64,000 bases of DNA from Bacillota bacterium (GCA_023397905.1 JAEWSZ010000106.1:59946-123945), one strand, 5' to 3'; numbered from the stretch's first letter, positions 52,145-60,516 are shown. A program made the numbers and translations. Notes: a model not told the origin generated them from the sequence alone.

Positions 52145-52177
52145 ATCCGTTCCGGGATCTGAGTTCCCGGAATGGAT
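52145..52177 (+). other. Intra-operon stem-loop after the binding-protein gene
   Basis: ATCCGTTCCGGGA (52145-52157) pairs with TCCCGGAATGGAT (52165-52177), with one internal mismatch. No T-run follows. It is the third binding-protein/permease junction in the window with such a hairpin. Confidence 0.6.
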
Positions 52178-52215
52178 CATGTGAAAGAAAGCCTTTAAAA
52201 TTTATTGGAGGGTCT

Positions 52216-53130
52216 ATGCCTACACAAAAAGTAAAGGTTCACAGAATTAAAAACTATTTCAGACGAAATCCTCATATTCCGTATATAGCGCCGACTATTA
52301 TTGTTTTAGGTGCTTTGGTTATAATTCCGACCATATTTTTATATTTCATAAGCCTGACGGACTACGAAATGGCGTCCGATTTCAGAAATATAAGGATCGT
52401 ATGGTTTGAAAATTTTATACGCATATTTTCCGGAGAGGATATAGATTTTTACAACTCGGTTATTCTGAGTTTGAAATTTACCGTAATCGCAACATCGGTT
52501 GAGATGTTATTCGGATTTATTCTGGCTTATATGATGAACAGGGATTTCAAGGGCAAAGCCGTTGTTTTTTCCTGTATGATAATACCAATTACCATGACCC
52601 CGAGTATAGCTGCTTTGATATGGAAACTTTTGCTGAACACGGAATACGGTTTTATCAACTATATACTTAACCTGCTGGTTGGAGTGAAAATCACCTGGCT
52701 GGGGGAATCCCTGTCATTGATGTCGGTGATCATGGTAGATGTCTGGCAATGGACTCCGTTTGTGGCACTGATACTGTACTCGGGATTGCGTTCGTTGCCG
52801 CTGGAATCCTATGAGTCCGCTAAAATCGACGGCGCAAATTCCTTTCAGATTTTATTGAAAATAACGCTTCCTCTTTTGAAGCCTATAATAATGCTGGCGC
52901 TGCTGTTCAGGCTCATAGACTGTCTCAAGCTCTTTGACGTACCGTTTGTCCTCACACAGGGAGGACCCGGAAATAAAACGGAAACTCTCGGTATGCACAT
53001 ATACAGGCTCGGATTTGCCCAGACGGGCTGGATCGGACGTGCGGCCGCAACCTCAATCGTATTGCTGGTTGTTATAAGCATAATATCCACAGTATTGATC
53101 AAAAAAATGCGGAAGGAGGAGGTCAACTGA
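52216..53130 (+). CDS. CUT1 sugar ABC transporter permease, MalF-like (amino-sugar locus)
   Basis: 304 residues with six membrane segments. The EAA loop is ESAKIDGANSFQILLKITLP near residue 200, and the first segment starts YIAPTIIVLGALVII. The N-terminus is unusually basic and has HRIKNYFRRNPHIPY before the first helix. RBS TTGGAGGG precedes ATG 52216. Its stop overlaps the start of the second permease (TGATG). Confidence 0.9.
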   Translation: MPTQKVKVHRIKNYFRRNPHIPYIAPTIIVLGALVIIPTIFLYFISLTDYEMASDFRNIRIVWFENFIRIFSGEDIDFYNSVILSLKFTVIATSVEMLFGFILAYMMNRDFKGKAVVFSCMIIPITMTPSIAALIWKLLLNTEYGFINYILNLLVGVKITWLGESLSLMSVIMVDVWQWTPFVALILYSGLRSLPLESYESAKIDGANSFQILLKITLPLLKPIIMLALLFRLIDCLKLFDVPFVLTQGGPGNKTETLGMHIYRLGFAQTGWIGRAAATSIVLLVVISIISTVLIKKMRKEEVN

Positions 53131-53957
53131 TGTCAAAACCCAAAAAGGCAATCAAATCGGTTCTGTTTTATATTGTGATGGCAGCTATAAGTTTAGTGTG
53201 TATTTTCCCCTTTGTAATGATGGTGCAAATCAGCATAAAGCCGGCTATCTACACATATAATCCTTCCGTTTGGATTTTTACTCCCACTTTTGAGAATTTT
53301 AAAAAAATTATTGAGTTCAGAAATATCTTTAGCTATATGCTAAACAGCCTTGTCATAGTGGTGGTGACGACTATTATATCCCTGATTCTCGGCAGCTTTG
53401 CGGCATATGGTTTTGCAAGATTCAGTTTTAAAAGGCGTGAGAACCTGGCGTTTTTTATTTTAAGCCAGAGGATGCTGCCTCCCATTGCCGTAGTCATACC
53501 ATTTTTTGTAATGGCAAGCCTGTTTTCGCTGCTGGACAGCAAGCTGATATTGATTATTGCATATATGCTTATCAATATCCCTTTTGTCATCTGGATGATG
53601 AGAAGCTTTTTTGAGGATATACCCATAAGTGTGGAGGAATCGGCCCGAGTGGAGGGCTGTTCGAACCTTCAGGTGCTGTACAGGATCGTCCTGCCCCTTT
53701 CATTGCCCGGATTGATTGCAACGGCCATTTTCTGTGTAATAAACTCCTGGAATGAATTTGTTTTTGCACTTTTTCTGACCAGCATGAATTCACGCACATT
53801 GCCCACGTCGGTCACGCTGTTTATGTCCGTCAACGGAGTCATGTGGGGAGAAATGGCCGCTGTGGGCCTGCTGGCTGCCACGCCTGTTATCGTATTTGCA
53901 ATGATAGTGCAGAAAAATATGATAAGAGGGCTTACCTTTGGAGCAGTTAAAGAGTGA
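53130..53957 (+). CDS. CUT1 sugar ABC transporter permease, MalG-like (amino-sugar locus)
   Basis: 275 residues with six membrane segments. The EAA loop is ESARVEGCSNLQVLYRIVLP near 170, and the C-terminal QKNMIRGLTFGAVKE is the typical family end. It starts inside the stop of the first permease, with GGAAGGAGGTC upstream. Both would pair with a shared MsmX-type ATPase. The first catabolic gene of the operon follows after 33 bases. Confidence 0.9.
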   Translation: MSKPKKAIKSVLFYIVMAAISLVCIFPFVMMVQISIKPAIYTYNPSVWIFTPTFENFKKIIEFRNIFSYMLNSLVIVVVTTIISLILGSFAAYGFARFSFKRRENLAFFILSQRMLPPIAVVIPFFVMASLFSLLDSKLILIIAYMLINIPFVIWMMRSFFEDIPISVEESARVEGCSNLQVLYRIVLPLSLPGLIATAIFCVINSWNEFVFALFLTSMNSRTLPTSVTLFMSVNGVMWGEMAAVGLLAATPVIVFAMIVQKNMIRGLTFGAVKE

Positions 53958-53990
53958 ATAAGGTACAAATTGATTTCTTTGGAGGCTTAT

Positions 53991-54764
53991 ATGCTTAAAT
54001 ATTTTGATCTTACAGGAGAAGTTGCCGTGGTCACCGGCGCAAGCCAGGGCCTGGGGGAGCGGTTTGCCAAAGGGCTTGCGGAAGCCGGAGCCGACCTGTT
54101 TCTCATTGCCAGGAATGAAGATAATCTGAAGGCTGTTGCCGCGGATATAGAAAAGATGGGAAGAGAGTGCGGCTACTGCGCTGCCGACATAACTGACGAA
54201 GAAGCGGTAAATAAAGCCGTTGCCGGAGCCATGGCCAGATTCGGAAAGCTCGACATTCTCATAAACAATGCCGCCGCCTCCCGTGACAACCGCCCTCCTG
54301 AGGACACAACCGTGGAGTCCTTCAACAGGGTCATGAACACAAATGTGACAGGCGCATTTATCTGCGCCAGGGCGGTGGGCAAAGAGATGATAAAAAGGAG
54401 AAAGGGCAAAATAGTAAATATTGGCTCAATGTCCGCAATGATTATAAACAAGGGAGTTCACGGCGGTTCCTATGACATATCGAAATCCGCCGTATTGGGG
54501 CTGACCCGCGCGCTTGCAATGGAGTGGGTGGGCTACAACATAAACGTGAACTGCATTTGTCCCGGATATTTTCTGACGGAACCGAATATTGAATTTCTGA
54601 AAGAAAATCCGGAATTCGACAGCATATCCAAAAGTATGATCCCGGCGGGAAGATGGGGCAATATAGAGGAGCTGATCGGCGGAATAATTTTTTTGTCGTC
54701 CGGTTCCGCAAATTATATGAACGGATCCAGCGTCGTCATTGACGGCGGATATACGTCCTGGTAA
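53991..54764 (+). CDS. SDR family oxidoreductase (gluconate 5-dehydrogenase-like)
   Basis: 257 residues. Cofactor motif TGASQGLGE near residue 15, LINNAA near 90, active-site Ser in NIGSMSA and Tyr-x3-Lys in YDISK. Arginine after strand 2 (LIARNEDN) suggests NADP(H) preference. It resembles gluconate 5-dehydrogenase/KduD-type sugar-acid dehydrogenases. ATG 53991 has GGAGG five bases upstream; an in-frame TTG at 53970 is rejected. It is the first of two different SDR genes in the operon. Confidence 0.87.
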   Translation: MLKYFDLTGEVAVVTGASQGLGERFAKGLAEAGADLFLIARNEDNLKAVAADIEKMGRECGYCAADITDEEAVNKAVAGAMARFGKLDILINNAAASRDNRPPEDTTVESFNRVMNTNVTGAFICARAVGKEMIKRRKGKIVNIGSMSAMIINKGVHGGSYDISKSAVLGLTRALAMEWVGYNINVNCICPGYFLTEPNIEFLKENPEFDSISKSMIPAGRWGNIEELIGGIIFLSSGSANYMNGSSVVIDGGYTSW

Positions 54765-54800
54765 CCGTAATTGACTTTATGAACAGTTGGAGGTAACACT

Positions 54801-55568
54801 ATGAGACTGGAAGGAAAAGTAGCCGCCATAACCGGAGCCGGAAGAGGGATCGGTCTGGCGGCGGCAAGGTTGTTTTCCGGAGAAGGGGCGGCGGTATACA
54901 TTCTGGAGGTCAATGATGAAATAGGTCTGGCCGCCGAACGGTCCGTAAATGAACAGGGCGGGAAAGCCAAATTCATTAAGACCGATATAACAAAACCAGA
55001 AGATGTAATTGCCGCCTTCGCCCGGATTGACCGGGAACAGGGAGGCCTTGACATCCTCTATAACAATGCTTCTATCTTCCTGGGAAGAAAGGATACGAGG
55101 GTTTCAAATCTGGAGCCGGATATCTGGAAAAGGATCCTGGAGGTCAACCTGAACGGTTTGTTTTATTGCAGCAAATACGCCATCCCCCTGCTCAGGAAAA
55201 AAGGAGGAGGAAGTATAATAAACACCGGTTCAAGCTGCGGCGTCATCGGCGTTCCCGACTGCGACGCGTATACGGCCACGAAAGGGGCGACGATCTCTAT
55301 TACCAGATCTATGGCAGTGGAATACGGCCCTGAAAAAATCCGGGTCAACTGTATAGCTCCCGCGGCTATTTTAACTGAAATGGTAAAGGAAAGCGATCTG
55401 GACAATCCTGATTTTGATGAAAAGTATTTTCTGCAAAAGGGGACCCCCTTAAGAAGGTGGGGATATCCCGAAGATATTGCAAATGCCGCGCTGTTTCTGG
55501 CCAGTGACGAATCCTGTTATATTAACGGCGCCACCATTGTTGCCGACGGGGGCATAACCATCAGCTGA
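54801..55568 (+). CDS. SDR family oxidoreductase
   Basis: 255 residues. Cofactor motif TGAGRGIGL near residue 13, YNNAS near 90 (variant of NNAG), Ser in NTGSSCG and Tyr-x3-Lys in YTATK. An acidic residue after strand 2 (ILEVND) suggests NAD preference, unlike the preceding SDR; the two could run opposite directions of an epimerisation through a keto intermediate. RBS TTGGAGGT is present. The next gene starts 148 bases later behind its own regulatory sequences. Confidence 0.87.
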   Translation: MRLEGKVAAITGAGRGIGLAAARLFSGEGAAVYILEVNDEIGLAAERSVNEQGGKAKFIKTDITKPEDVIAAFARIDREQGGLDILYNNASIFLGRKDTRVSNLEPDIWKRILEVNLNGLFYCSKYAIPLLRKKGGGSIINTGSSCGVIGVPDCDAYTATKGATISITRSMAVEYGPEKIRVNCIAPAAILTEMVKESDLDNPDFDEKYFLQKGTPLRRWGYPEDIANAALFLASDESCYINGATIVADGGITIS

Positions 55569-55616
55569 AAGAGAGCATATCAGTGTAATATGGCCTTTGA
55601 CAACTAAATCCTGTTG

Positions 55617-55637
55617 TTTTTAAAATAAGTTTAAAAT
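55617..55637. promoter_or_regulatory. TTTTTAAA-N5-TTTAAAAA box, site 3
   Basis: TTTTTAAA-ATAAG-TTTAAAAT: the same palindrome as at 50105 and 50304 with one base change in the last position. It precedes the oxidoreductase gene by 80 bases. Confidence 0.5.
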
Positions 55638-55646
55638 CAAATGATG

Positions 55647-55674
55647 ATTGATTTTAAGTAATTGATTTTAAGTT
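55647..55674. repeat. Tandem 14-bp direct repeat upstream of the Gfo/Idh gene
   Basis: ATTGATTTTAAGTA (55647-55660) is followed immediately by ATTGATTTTAAGTT (55661-55674), with one difference. It lies between box 3 and the ribosome site GAGGAGG. A direct repeat with a period of 14 differs in kind from the palindromic boxes and may bind a second regulator. Confidence 0.55.
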
Positions 55675-55716
55675 AAAACCGATTTACAAATTTTTAAATC
55701 CGAGGAGGAGCTTTTT

Positions 55717-56742
55717 ATGGAAAAAATTAAAATGGCAATCGTTGGGGCAGGAACCTGGGGAGAAAATCATGCTCAGTTGTATAACAGCCATGAACATGCC
55801 CAGACAGTGGCAATATGCGATATGAACAAGGGCAGGGCCGAAGCTCTGGCGCAGAGGAATGGCATAAAGGAAGTCTACGACGACTATAAAGAGATGCTGA
55901 AAAAGTGCGACTGCGATGCTGTCGCCATTGTCACACCGGATTTTTTACATGCCGATATCGCCATAGAATGTGCCAATCAGAAAAGAAACATATTAATAGA
56001 AAAACCGCTTGCCACAACGCGCAAAGATGTCTTTGACATGGTTGAGGCCATTGAAAGGAACAATGTACGCGCAATGGTTGATTTACATAACAGGTGGAAC
56101 CCTCCCTTCGCAAATGCAAAAGATGCGGTTGAAAGCGGAGAGCTTGGGAAACCATACAGCGCGTATTACAGGATGAACGATTCAAAATGGGTTGCTACGG
56201 ATATGCTCTCCTGGTCCGCAAAGTCTTCAATATTGTGGTTTCTGGGGAGCCATAGCCTTGACACCCTGAGATGGATTTTCAATGACGAGGTGGAGAGGGT
56301 ATTTTCAGTTTCGAGAGAGGGAATTTTGAAGGATCTTGGTGTAGATACCGTGGATATGTACCAGACCACAATAGAATTTAAACATGGGGGCATCGCCCAG
56401 ATGGAGAACGGGTGGATCACGCCAAATGCAAATACCTGTGTAAATGATATTAAGTTCAATATTCTCGGCACCAAAGGCATGATAAGCATTGACGCAAGCA
56501 ATCATAACCTGATACAGAAATTTACCGACGACAAGGTCGAAACTCCCGATGTCCTGGTGAAAAATTATATCCAGGGCAAGCCAAAGGGCTTTGCTTTTGA
56601 GAGCATATACCATTTTATCGACTGCCTTGTTGAAAACAGGGAATTTTACGTGTCTATAAAGGATGCTGCAAATACCTCGCTTGCTTTGCTGGCCGTTATG
56701 GAGTCCGCCAAGACCAGGATGCCTGTGACTGTGAAATACTGA
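55717..56742 (+). CDS. Gfo/Idh/MocA family oxidoreductase
   Basis: 341 residues. The N-terminal Rossmann motif IVGAGTWGENHAQLYN binds NAD(P), and the catalytic EKPLATT (Lys near residue 92) is the family hallmark, followed by the C-terminal alpha/beta domain with FLGSHSLDTLRWIF. Members oxidise or reduce inositols, aldoses and amino sugars, often to keto intermediates needed for later elimination or deamination. It is preceded by GAGGAGG and by two regulatory elements, so it may begin a second transcript of the locus. Confidence 0.87.
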   Translation: MEKIKMAIVGAGTWGENHAQLYNSHEHAQTVAICDMNKGRAEALAQRNGIKEVYDDYKEMLKKCDCDAVAIVTPDFLHADIAIECANQKRNILIEKPLATTRKDVFDMVEAIERNNVRAMVDLHNRWNPPFANAKDAVESGELGKPYSAYYRMNDSKWVATDMLSWSAKSSILWFLGSHSLDTLRWIFNDEVERVFSVSREGILKDLGVDTVDMYQTTIEFKHGGIAQMENGWITPNANTCVNDIKFNILGTKGMISIDASNHNLIQKFTDDKVETPDVLVKNYIQGKPKGFAFESIYHFIDCLVENREFYVSIKDAANTSLALLAVMESAKTRMPVTVKY

Positions 56743-56799
56743 TTCAGTATGGTGAACAGGCCTGCATGCATAATGAAAGAATAAAGGAGACAACAAATT

Positions 56800-57687
56800 A
56801 TGGCAACGAAAATGGATATATACAGGTGGTGTTCCATTCCTGTGGATGAGCTCTGCAGCCGCCCCGATATCAAAGTGCCCTTTAAACTGGTTTCAACTGC
56901 GGAGGAGCTGGGGGAATGCATGGCGAGGGATTTTGCGGAGGATATAAAAAGAGCCGGCGGGAAAAGGTATGCCGCTATTGTGCCTTGCGGACCGAAGGAA
57001 TGGTATGCCCCCTTTACCCGGATCATCAACAGCGAAAATATATCTCTTGAAAACGTGGAAATTTTTCATATGGATGAATGCCTTGACTGGGAGGGAAAGC
57101 TTTTGCCATACGGCGATCCGAATAACTTCAGGGAATTCATGGACATTCATTTTTACGGCGGAATAAAGGAAGAGCTTGCCGTTAAGCCTGAAAACCGGAA
57201 CTATCTGGTGCCTGACAATCTGAGCAGGCTGAGTGAAAAAATCCAAAATACGGCTATTGATTACACTCTCGGCGGATTGGGACAGGATGGGCATATAGCT
57301 TTTAACCAGGCGAAGCGCAATCCGTACAGCCCGGTCACTCTGGAGGAACTCCGGAATTCCACCGCCAGGATACAGGAGGCAAACTGGGACTCCATTATTG
57401 CGCTTTCCCAGCGGGGCCTGGGCTCGGCCTGGCAGTTCGTACCGCCTATGATCGTAACTCTGGGTGTCAAGGAGTGTTTAAAAGCCAGAAAAGTCAGAAT
57501 TTATTCCGCAACAGGAGCATGGAAACAGACCGCGTTCAGGATCGCGCTTTTCTCAAACCCCGATGCCGAATATCCCATAACCCTGCTCTCGGAGCATCCC
57601 GATGCATGTATAACGGTAACCAGGGAAACAGCGGAACACCCCATATCGGAACATCCGGAATGGAGATTCCGCGGAGTGAATGCATGA
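56800..57687 (+). CDS. Glucosamine-6-phosphate deaminase-like protein (divergent NagB homologue 2)
   Basis: 295 residues. Landmarks of the NagB/6-phosphogluconolactonase fold: IVPCGPKEWYAPF, the acidic FHMDECLDW motif, and GGLGQDGHIAFNQA. Compared with NagB's DGHIAFNEP the Asp and His remain but Glu is replaced by Gln. It differs in both sequence and active-site changes from the minus-strand homologue at 47137, so the two are not recent duplicates. A role in deaminating or isomerising an amino-sugar phosphate or related substrate is likely but unproven. The last bases overlap the PfkB gene (ATGA). Confidence 0.78.
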   Translation: MATKMDIYRWCSIPVDELCSRPDIKVPFKLVSTAEELGECMARDFAEDIKRAGGKRYAAIVPCGPKEWYAPFTRIINSENISLENVEIFHMDECLDWEGKLLPYGDPNNFREFMDIHFYGGIKEELAVKPENRNYLVPDNLSRLSEKIQNTAIDYTLGGLGQDGHIAFNQAKRNPYSPVTLEELRNSTARIQEANWDSIIALSQRGLGSAWQFVPPMIVTLGVKECLKARKVRIYSATGAWKQTAFRIALFSNPDAEYPITLLSEHPDACITVTRETAEHPISEHPEWRFRGVNA

Positions 57688-58721
57688 GAATACCAACAAT
57701 AGACAGAGTTATAGGCGCCGGCGGTATCGGGACCGGCATGCTCTTTCTGAGTGAAATAAACAAAACGCTGGGGAGGAATGAATCGCGCCTTGTCACTCTG
57801 AGCCCGGCGCGGGATTATTGCAAGGCGCATATTGTGCTGTACTACATCCGCGCCTTGCTGCCGGAGCGGGTGAAGGTCATGCCTGTAGGCTATGTGGGGG
57901 CCGATCAGGCCGGAGCTCAGTTGCTGGATGAAATGCGGGAGACCGGAATGGATATATCCCTGGTGGGAGTTACCCGGGACCGGCCTACAATGGTGAGCAT
58001 TTGCCTGCAATATCCGGATAAGGACGGCTGCAATTTCACCGCTTCAAACAGCGCCTGCGAGCTGGTTTCACAGGAGTATGTGGAGAGCAGCTTTGAAAAA
58101 ATAGAGGATCATGGGCGCACAATGGTGGTGGTACTGCCTGAAATAAAGGCACAGGCTGGAATCGCCATGCTGAACAGGGGCAAGCGGGAGAACGCTTTCT
58201 GCGCACTGTCTGTTGCCGCCTCCGATATGGAATATTTCAAAAACAGCGGAGCCTTTGCACTTTGCGACATCATTGCCATTAATCACGGGGAGGCGGCAGA
58301 GCTTGTTGGCCGCGAAGGCAGCGCCGGGGAAATCGCCGGAGCCGCGTACGGCTATTTAAAAGAAAAAAATCCGGATATCATGCTGATCGTGACTTCCGGA
58401 AAGAATGGGGCGTACACCGGGCATAAGGAGCGTCTTGAATTTGTACCTGCGCTGCCTGCGACTGTGGTGAATACCACCGGCGCAGGGGATGCCTTTCTGG
58501 GCGGGACGCTGAGCGGACTTGCAATGGGTATGCCCTTTCAGAAGGGACGCAGCGACGGGTATTTCGGAGAAAGTATGCTGGCCGGCGCCGCGGAACTGGG
58601 AGCCTTTTGCGCCGGCATGGCAGTTGAATGCGAGGACAGTATTGCCAGGGTCACCCGTGAAGCTATTATGCAAAGAATTGATAACAATGGTTGGAGGTGC
58701 GAAAAATGGTTTACAAAATGA
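57684..58721 (+). CDS. PfkB family carbohydrate kinase
   Basis: 345 residues. The N-terminal GAGGIGTGM binding loop and the C-terminal NTTGAGDAFLGG (catalytic Asp in GAGD) are the two PfkB signatures. Two features are atypical for ribokinase-like members: the second residue of the usual GGN is different, and an insertion around residues 30-55 (SPARDYCKAHIVLYYI) follows. It would phosphorylate the sugar intermediate of this locus. ATG 57684 overlaps the preceding stop; the frame from 57474 is inside that gene and is rejected. It overlaps the next small gene by 16 bases. Confidence 0.82.
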   Translation: MRIPTIDRVIGAGGIGTGMLFLSEINKTLGRNESRLVTLSPARDYCKAHIVLYYIRALLPERVKVMPVGYVGADQAGAQLLDEMRETGMDISLVGVTRDRPTMVSICLQYPDKDGCNFTASNSACELVSQEYVESSFEKIEDHGRTMVVVLPEIKAQAGIAMLNRGKRENAFCALSVAASDMEYFKNSGAFALCDIIAINHGEAAELVGREGSAGEIAGAAYGYLKEKNPDIMLIVTSGKNGAYTGHKERLEFVPALPATVVNTTGAGDAFLGGTLSGLAMGMPFQKGRSDGYFGESMLAGAAELGAFCAGMAVECEDSIARVTREAIMQRIDNNGWRCEKWFTK

Positions 58722-59014
58722 GATTTGTTCAATATTTTGATAAAAGCGACGCAGATCAGTTCCTGAAGCTTGAACGGGAGTTTATCAAACTGGAGCAACA
58801 AATCCCGGACATGAAAAACGGAAGGCGCTTTCTGTCGGTTATCGGGAGGGAACCCACAAACACCATGATATGGGAAGCGGAGTTTGAGTCGCTGGAAGCC
58901 GCAACCGACGCCTTGAGGGTGCTTGATCAGAGCAGTGAGCATGACAGGCTGCTGAATATGCAGATAAAATATATGCGGGATACCTATGTGGAAATTTATA
59001 AAGAGATGCTCTGA
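58706..59014 (+). CDS. Small dimeric alpha/beta-barrel-like protein
   Basis: 102 residues, beginning MVYKMRFVQYFDKSDADQFL; the pattern of two strand-helix repeats, with a charged first helix (LKLEREFIKLEQQIPDM) and the WEAEFESLEAA strand, fits the ferredoxin-like dimeric barrel of NIPSNAP/EthD/antibiotic-monooxygenase-type proteins. No catalytic residues are evident. GGAGGT lies at 58693-58698, inside the kinase gene, so it is translationally linked to it. It closes the locus, followed by a terminator at 59048-59091. Confidence 0.65.
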   Translation: MVYKMRFVQYFDKSDADQFLKLEREFIKLEQQIPDMKNGRRFLSVIGREPTNTMIWEAEFESLEAATDALRVLDQSSEHDRLLNMQIKYMRDTYVEIYKEML

Positions 59015-59047
59015 TATTTCCGGAAGCAAATACCCGTTATTATCTAT

Positions 59048-59091
59048 GAAAGCCCGGATCCTTTGTACATAGGGATCGCAGGGCTTTTATC
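59048..59091 (+). terminator. Terminator of the amino-sugar operon
   Basis: AAAGCCC-GGATCC (59048-59060) pairs with GGGATC-GCA-GGGCTTT (59076-59090), followed by T-rich sequence (TTATCTTTTTT). The upper stem is interrupted by a three-base bulge. Confidence 0.65.
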
Positions 59092-59262
59092 TTTTTTGGA
59101 AAGCTGCGCCGGATTTTTGCTTTTCATATAATTGTATTTTGAAAATATACGTATAATTATATTTCTAATCATACAGCGCTTGCATATTGATATTCTGCCA
59201 ACTATAGTTATCCTACTTTTTTTGAAAAGAAAATGTTATAGTCTTTGTAGGGAGGGTTTTCA

Positions 59263-60306
59263 ATGTACGATGTGATTGTGATAGGCGCCGGACCTGCCGG
59301 CAGCAGCGCGGCCCGGGAATTGGCCGGAAATGGATACCGGACCCTGCTGGTGGAAAAATTTAAAATGCCGCGGAATAAATCCTGTTCAGGGATTTTAATA
59401 AAGAAATCAATGGATCTGGTCAGGCAATATTTCGGAGAAGAACCGCCGGCTTCTGCCATGTGTGAGCCCACGGACAACCGGGGTATGATTTTCACGGATG
59501 ATAAGGGGAAAGAATACCGGTACCAACAGGAGGGCTTGAATATTTGGAGAAGCTCATTTGACCACTGGCTGGTTCAAAAAGCTATTGAAGCCGGAGCGGA
59601 ATTCCGACATGAAACGGCGGCGCTATCCTGCAGCGGGCATTCCGGCGGTGTAGAAGTCCGGTTGAAGGGAATGCTTGAATACACTGAGCAGGCGAGGTTC
59701 GCAATTGCCTGTGACGGTGCGGCCGGTTCTATAAAGCGGAAGCTGCTGGGTTCCGGCAAAAATTATATCACAACCTATCAGACCTTCAACAAAGGGTCAA
59801 TAGAGCTGGATCCTCATTACTTTTACGCCTACTTGCAGCCGGAGCTGTCGGAGTATGACGCGTGGTTCAATGTAAAGGACGGCTGCCTGATTCTGGGAGT
59901 TTCCGTTAAAGACAGGGGCAGGATTGAGTATTATTATTCCAGGTTTCTTTCCTATATGGAGCGGCACCACAATCTGAAGATCGGAAAACGGGAGCGGGAG
60001 GAAAAATGGCTGATGCCGCATATTATGCCCGGCTGTCCGGTGGATTACGGAAAGGGAAGGGTGCTGTTTGCGGGAGAAACGGCGGGATTTCTCAATCCCA
60101 TGGGGGAAGGTATCTCCGCCGGGTTGGAGAGCGGCCATGCCGCGGCTGAGGCAATTGAGCGGTATGGCTTGACCGGCAGGGACTTTGATCCGGACAGGGT
60201 GCATTCCGCATATGCGGACAATACCTCTGAATTGAGGAAGTATATGCTGCGGCAGTGGAATCTTGTGGCGGATATGGCGGGTACATTTGAGCATATGAAG
60301 ATTTGA
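59263..60306 (+). CDS. FAD-dependent oxidoreductase, geranylgeranyl-reductase-like
   Basis: 347 residues. The N-terminal VIVIGAGPAGSSAARELA is the FAD dinucleotide-binding motif. ACDGAAGS in the middle and VLFAGETAGFLNPMGEGISA near residue 270 are the other FAD-contact motifs of the geranylgeranyl reductase/FixC/PHBH-like group. A cysteine motif KSCSG follows strand 2, as in archaeal geranylgeranyl reductases. It may reduce or hydroxylate an isoprenoid or aromatic. RBS GGGAGGG precedes the ATG. It is monocistronic, separated from both neighbours by promoter-sized gaps. Confidence 0.82.
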   Translation: MYDVIVIGAGPAGSSAARELAGNGYRTLLVEKFKMPRNKSCSGILIKKSMDLVRQYFGEEPPASAMCEPTDNRGMIFTDDKGKEYRYQQEGLNIWRSSFDHWLVQKAIEAGAEFRHETAALSCSGHSGGVEVRLKGMLEYTEQARFAIACDGAAGSIKRKLLGSGKNYITTYQTFNKGSIELDPHYFYAYLQPELSEYDAWFNVKDGCLILGVSVKDRGRIEYYYSRFLSYMERHHNLKIGKREREEKWLMPHIMPGCPVDYGKGRVLFAGETAGFLNPMGEGISAGLESGHAAAEAIERYGLTGRDFDPDRVHSAYADNTSELRKYMLRQWNLVADMAGTFEHMKI

Positions 60307-60365
60307 AGCTGTGCGAATACGTTAAAATAAATGGGTTCTTCCGGCCATGCCGGCGGATATTTTTG

Positions 60366-60393
60366 TTGACAAGGAAACAAAAGGTTTTATAAT
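60366..60393 (+). promoter_or_regulatory. Promoter with overlapping direct repeat ahead of the cyclase-family gene
   Basis: Perfect TTGACA (60366-60371) and TATAAT (60388-60393), 16 bases apart. GGAAACAAAA occurs twice, at 60373-60382 inside the spacer and at 60406-60415 downstream of the -10, 33 bases apart, i.e. about three helical turns; a regulator binding both would control initiation. Confidence 0.65.
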
Positions 60394-60516
60394 TATTGTG
60401 TACCGGGAAACAAAACCTGTAATTATTATTGAGCACAAATAAGTAATATGGGTATACCGGCAATATTCGGGCAGGACTGTTTGAAATAGGCGACTGAATC
60501 GGAAAGGCGGGAGAGC

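Noticed and set aside
57474..57683. N-terminal extension of the PfkB frame into the NagB-like gene
   Set aside because: The extension is in another frame of a coding gene; the ATG at 57684 overlaps the preceding stop in the usual coupled way and gives a normal PfkB length.
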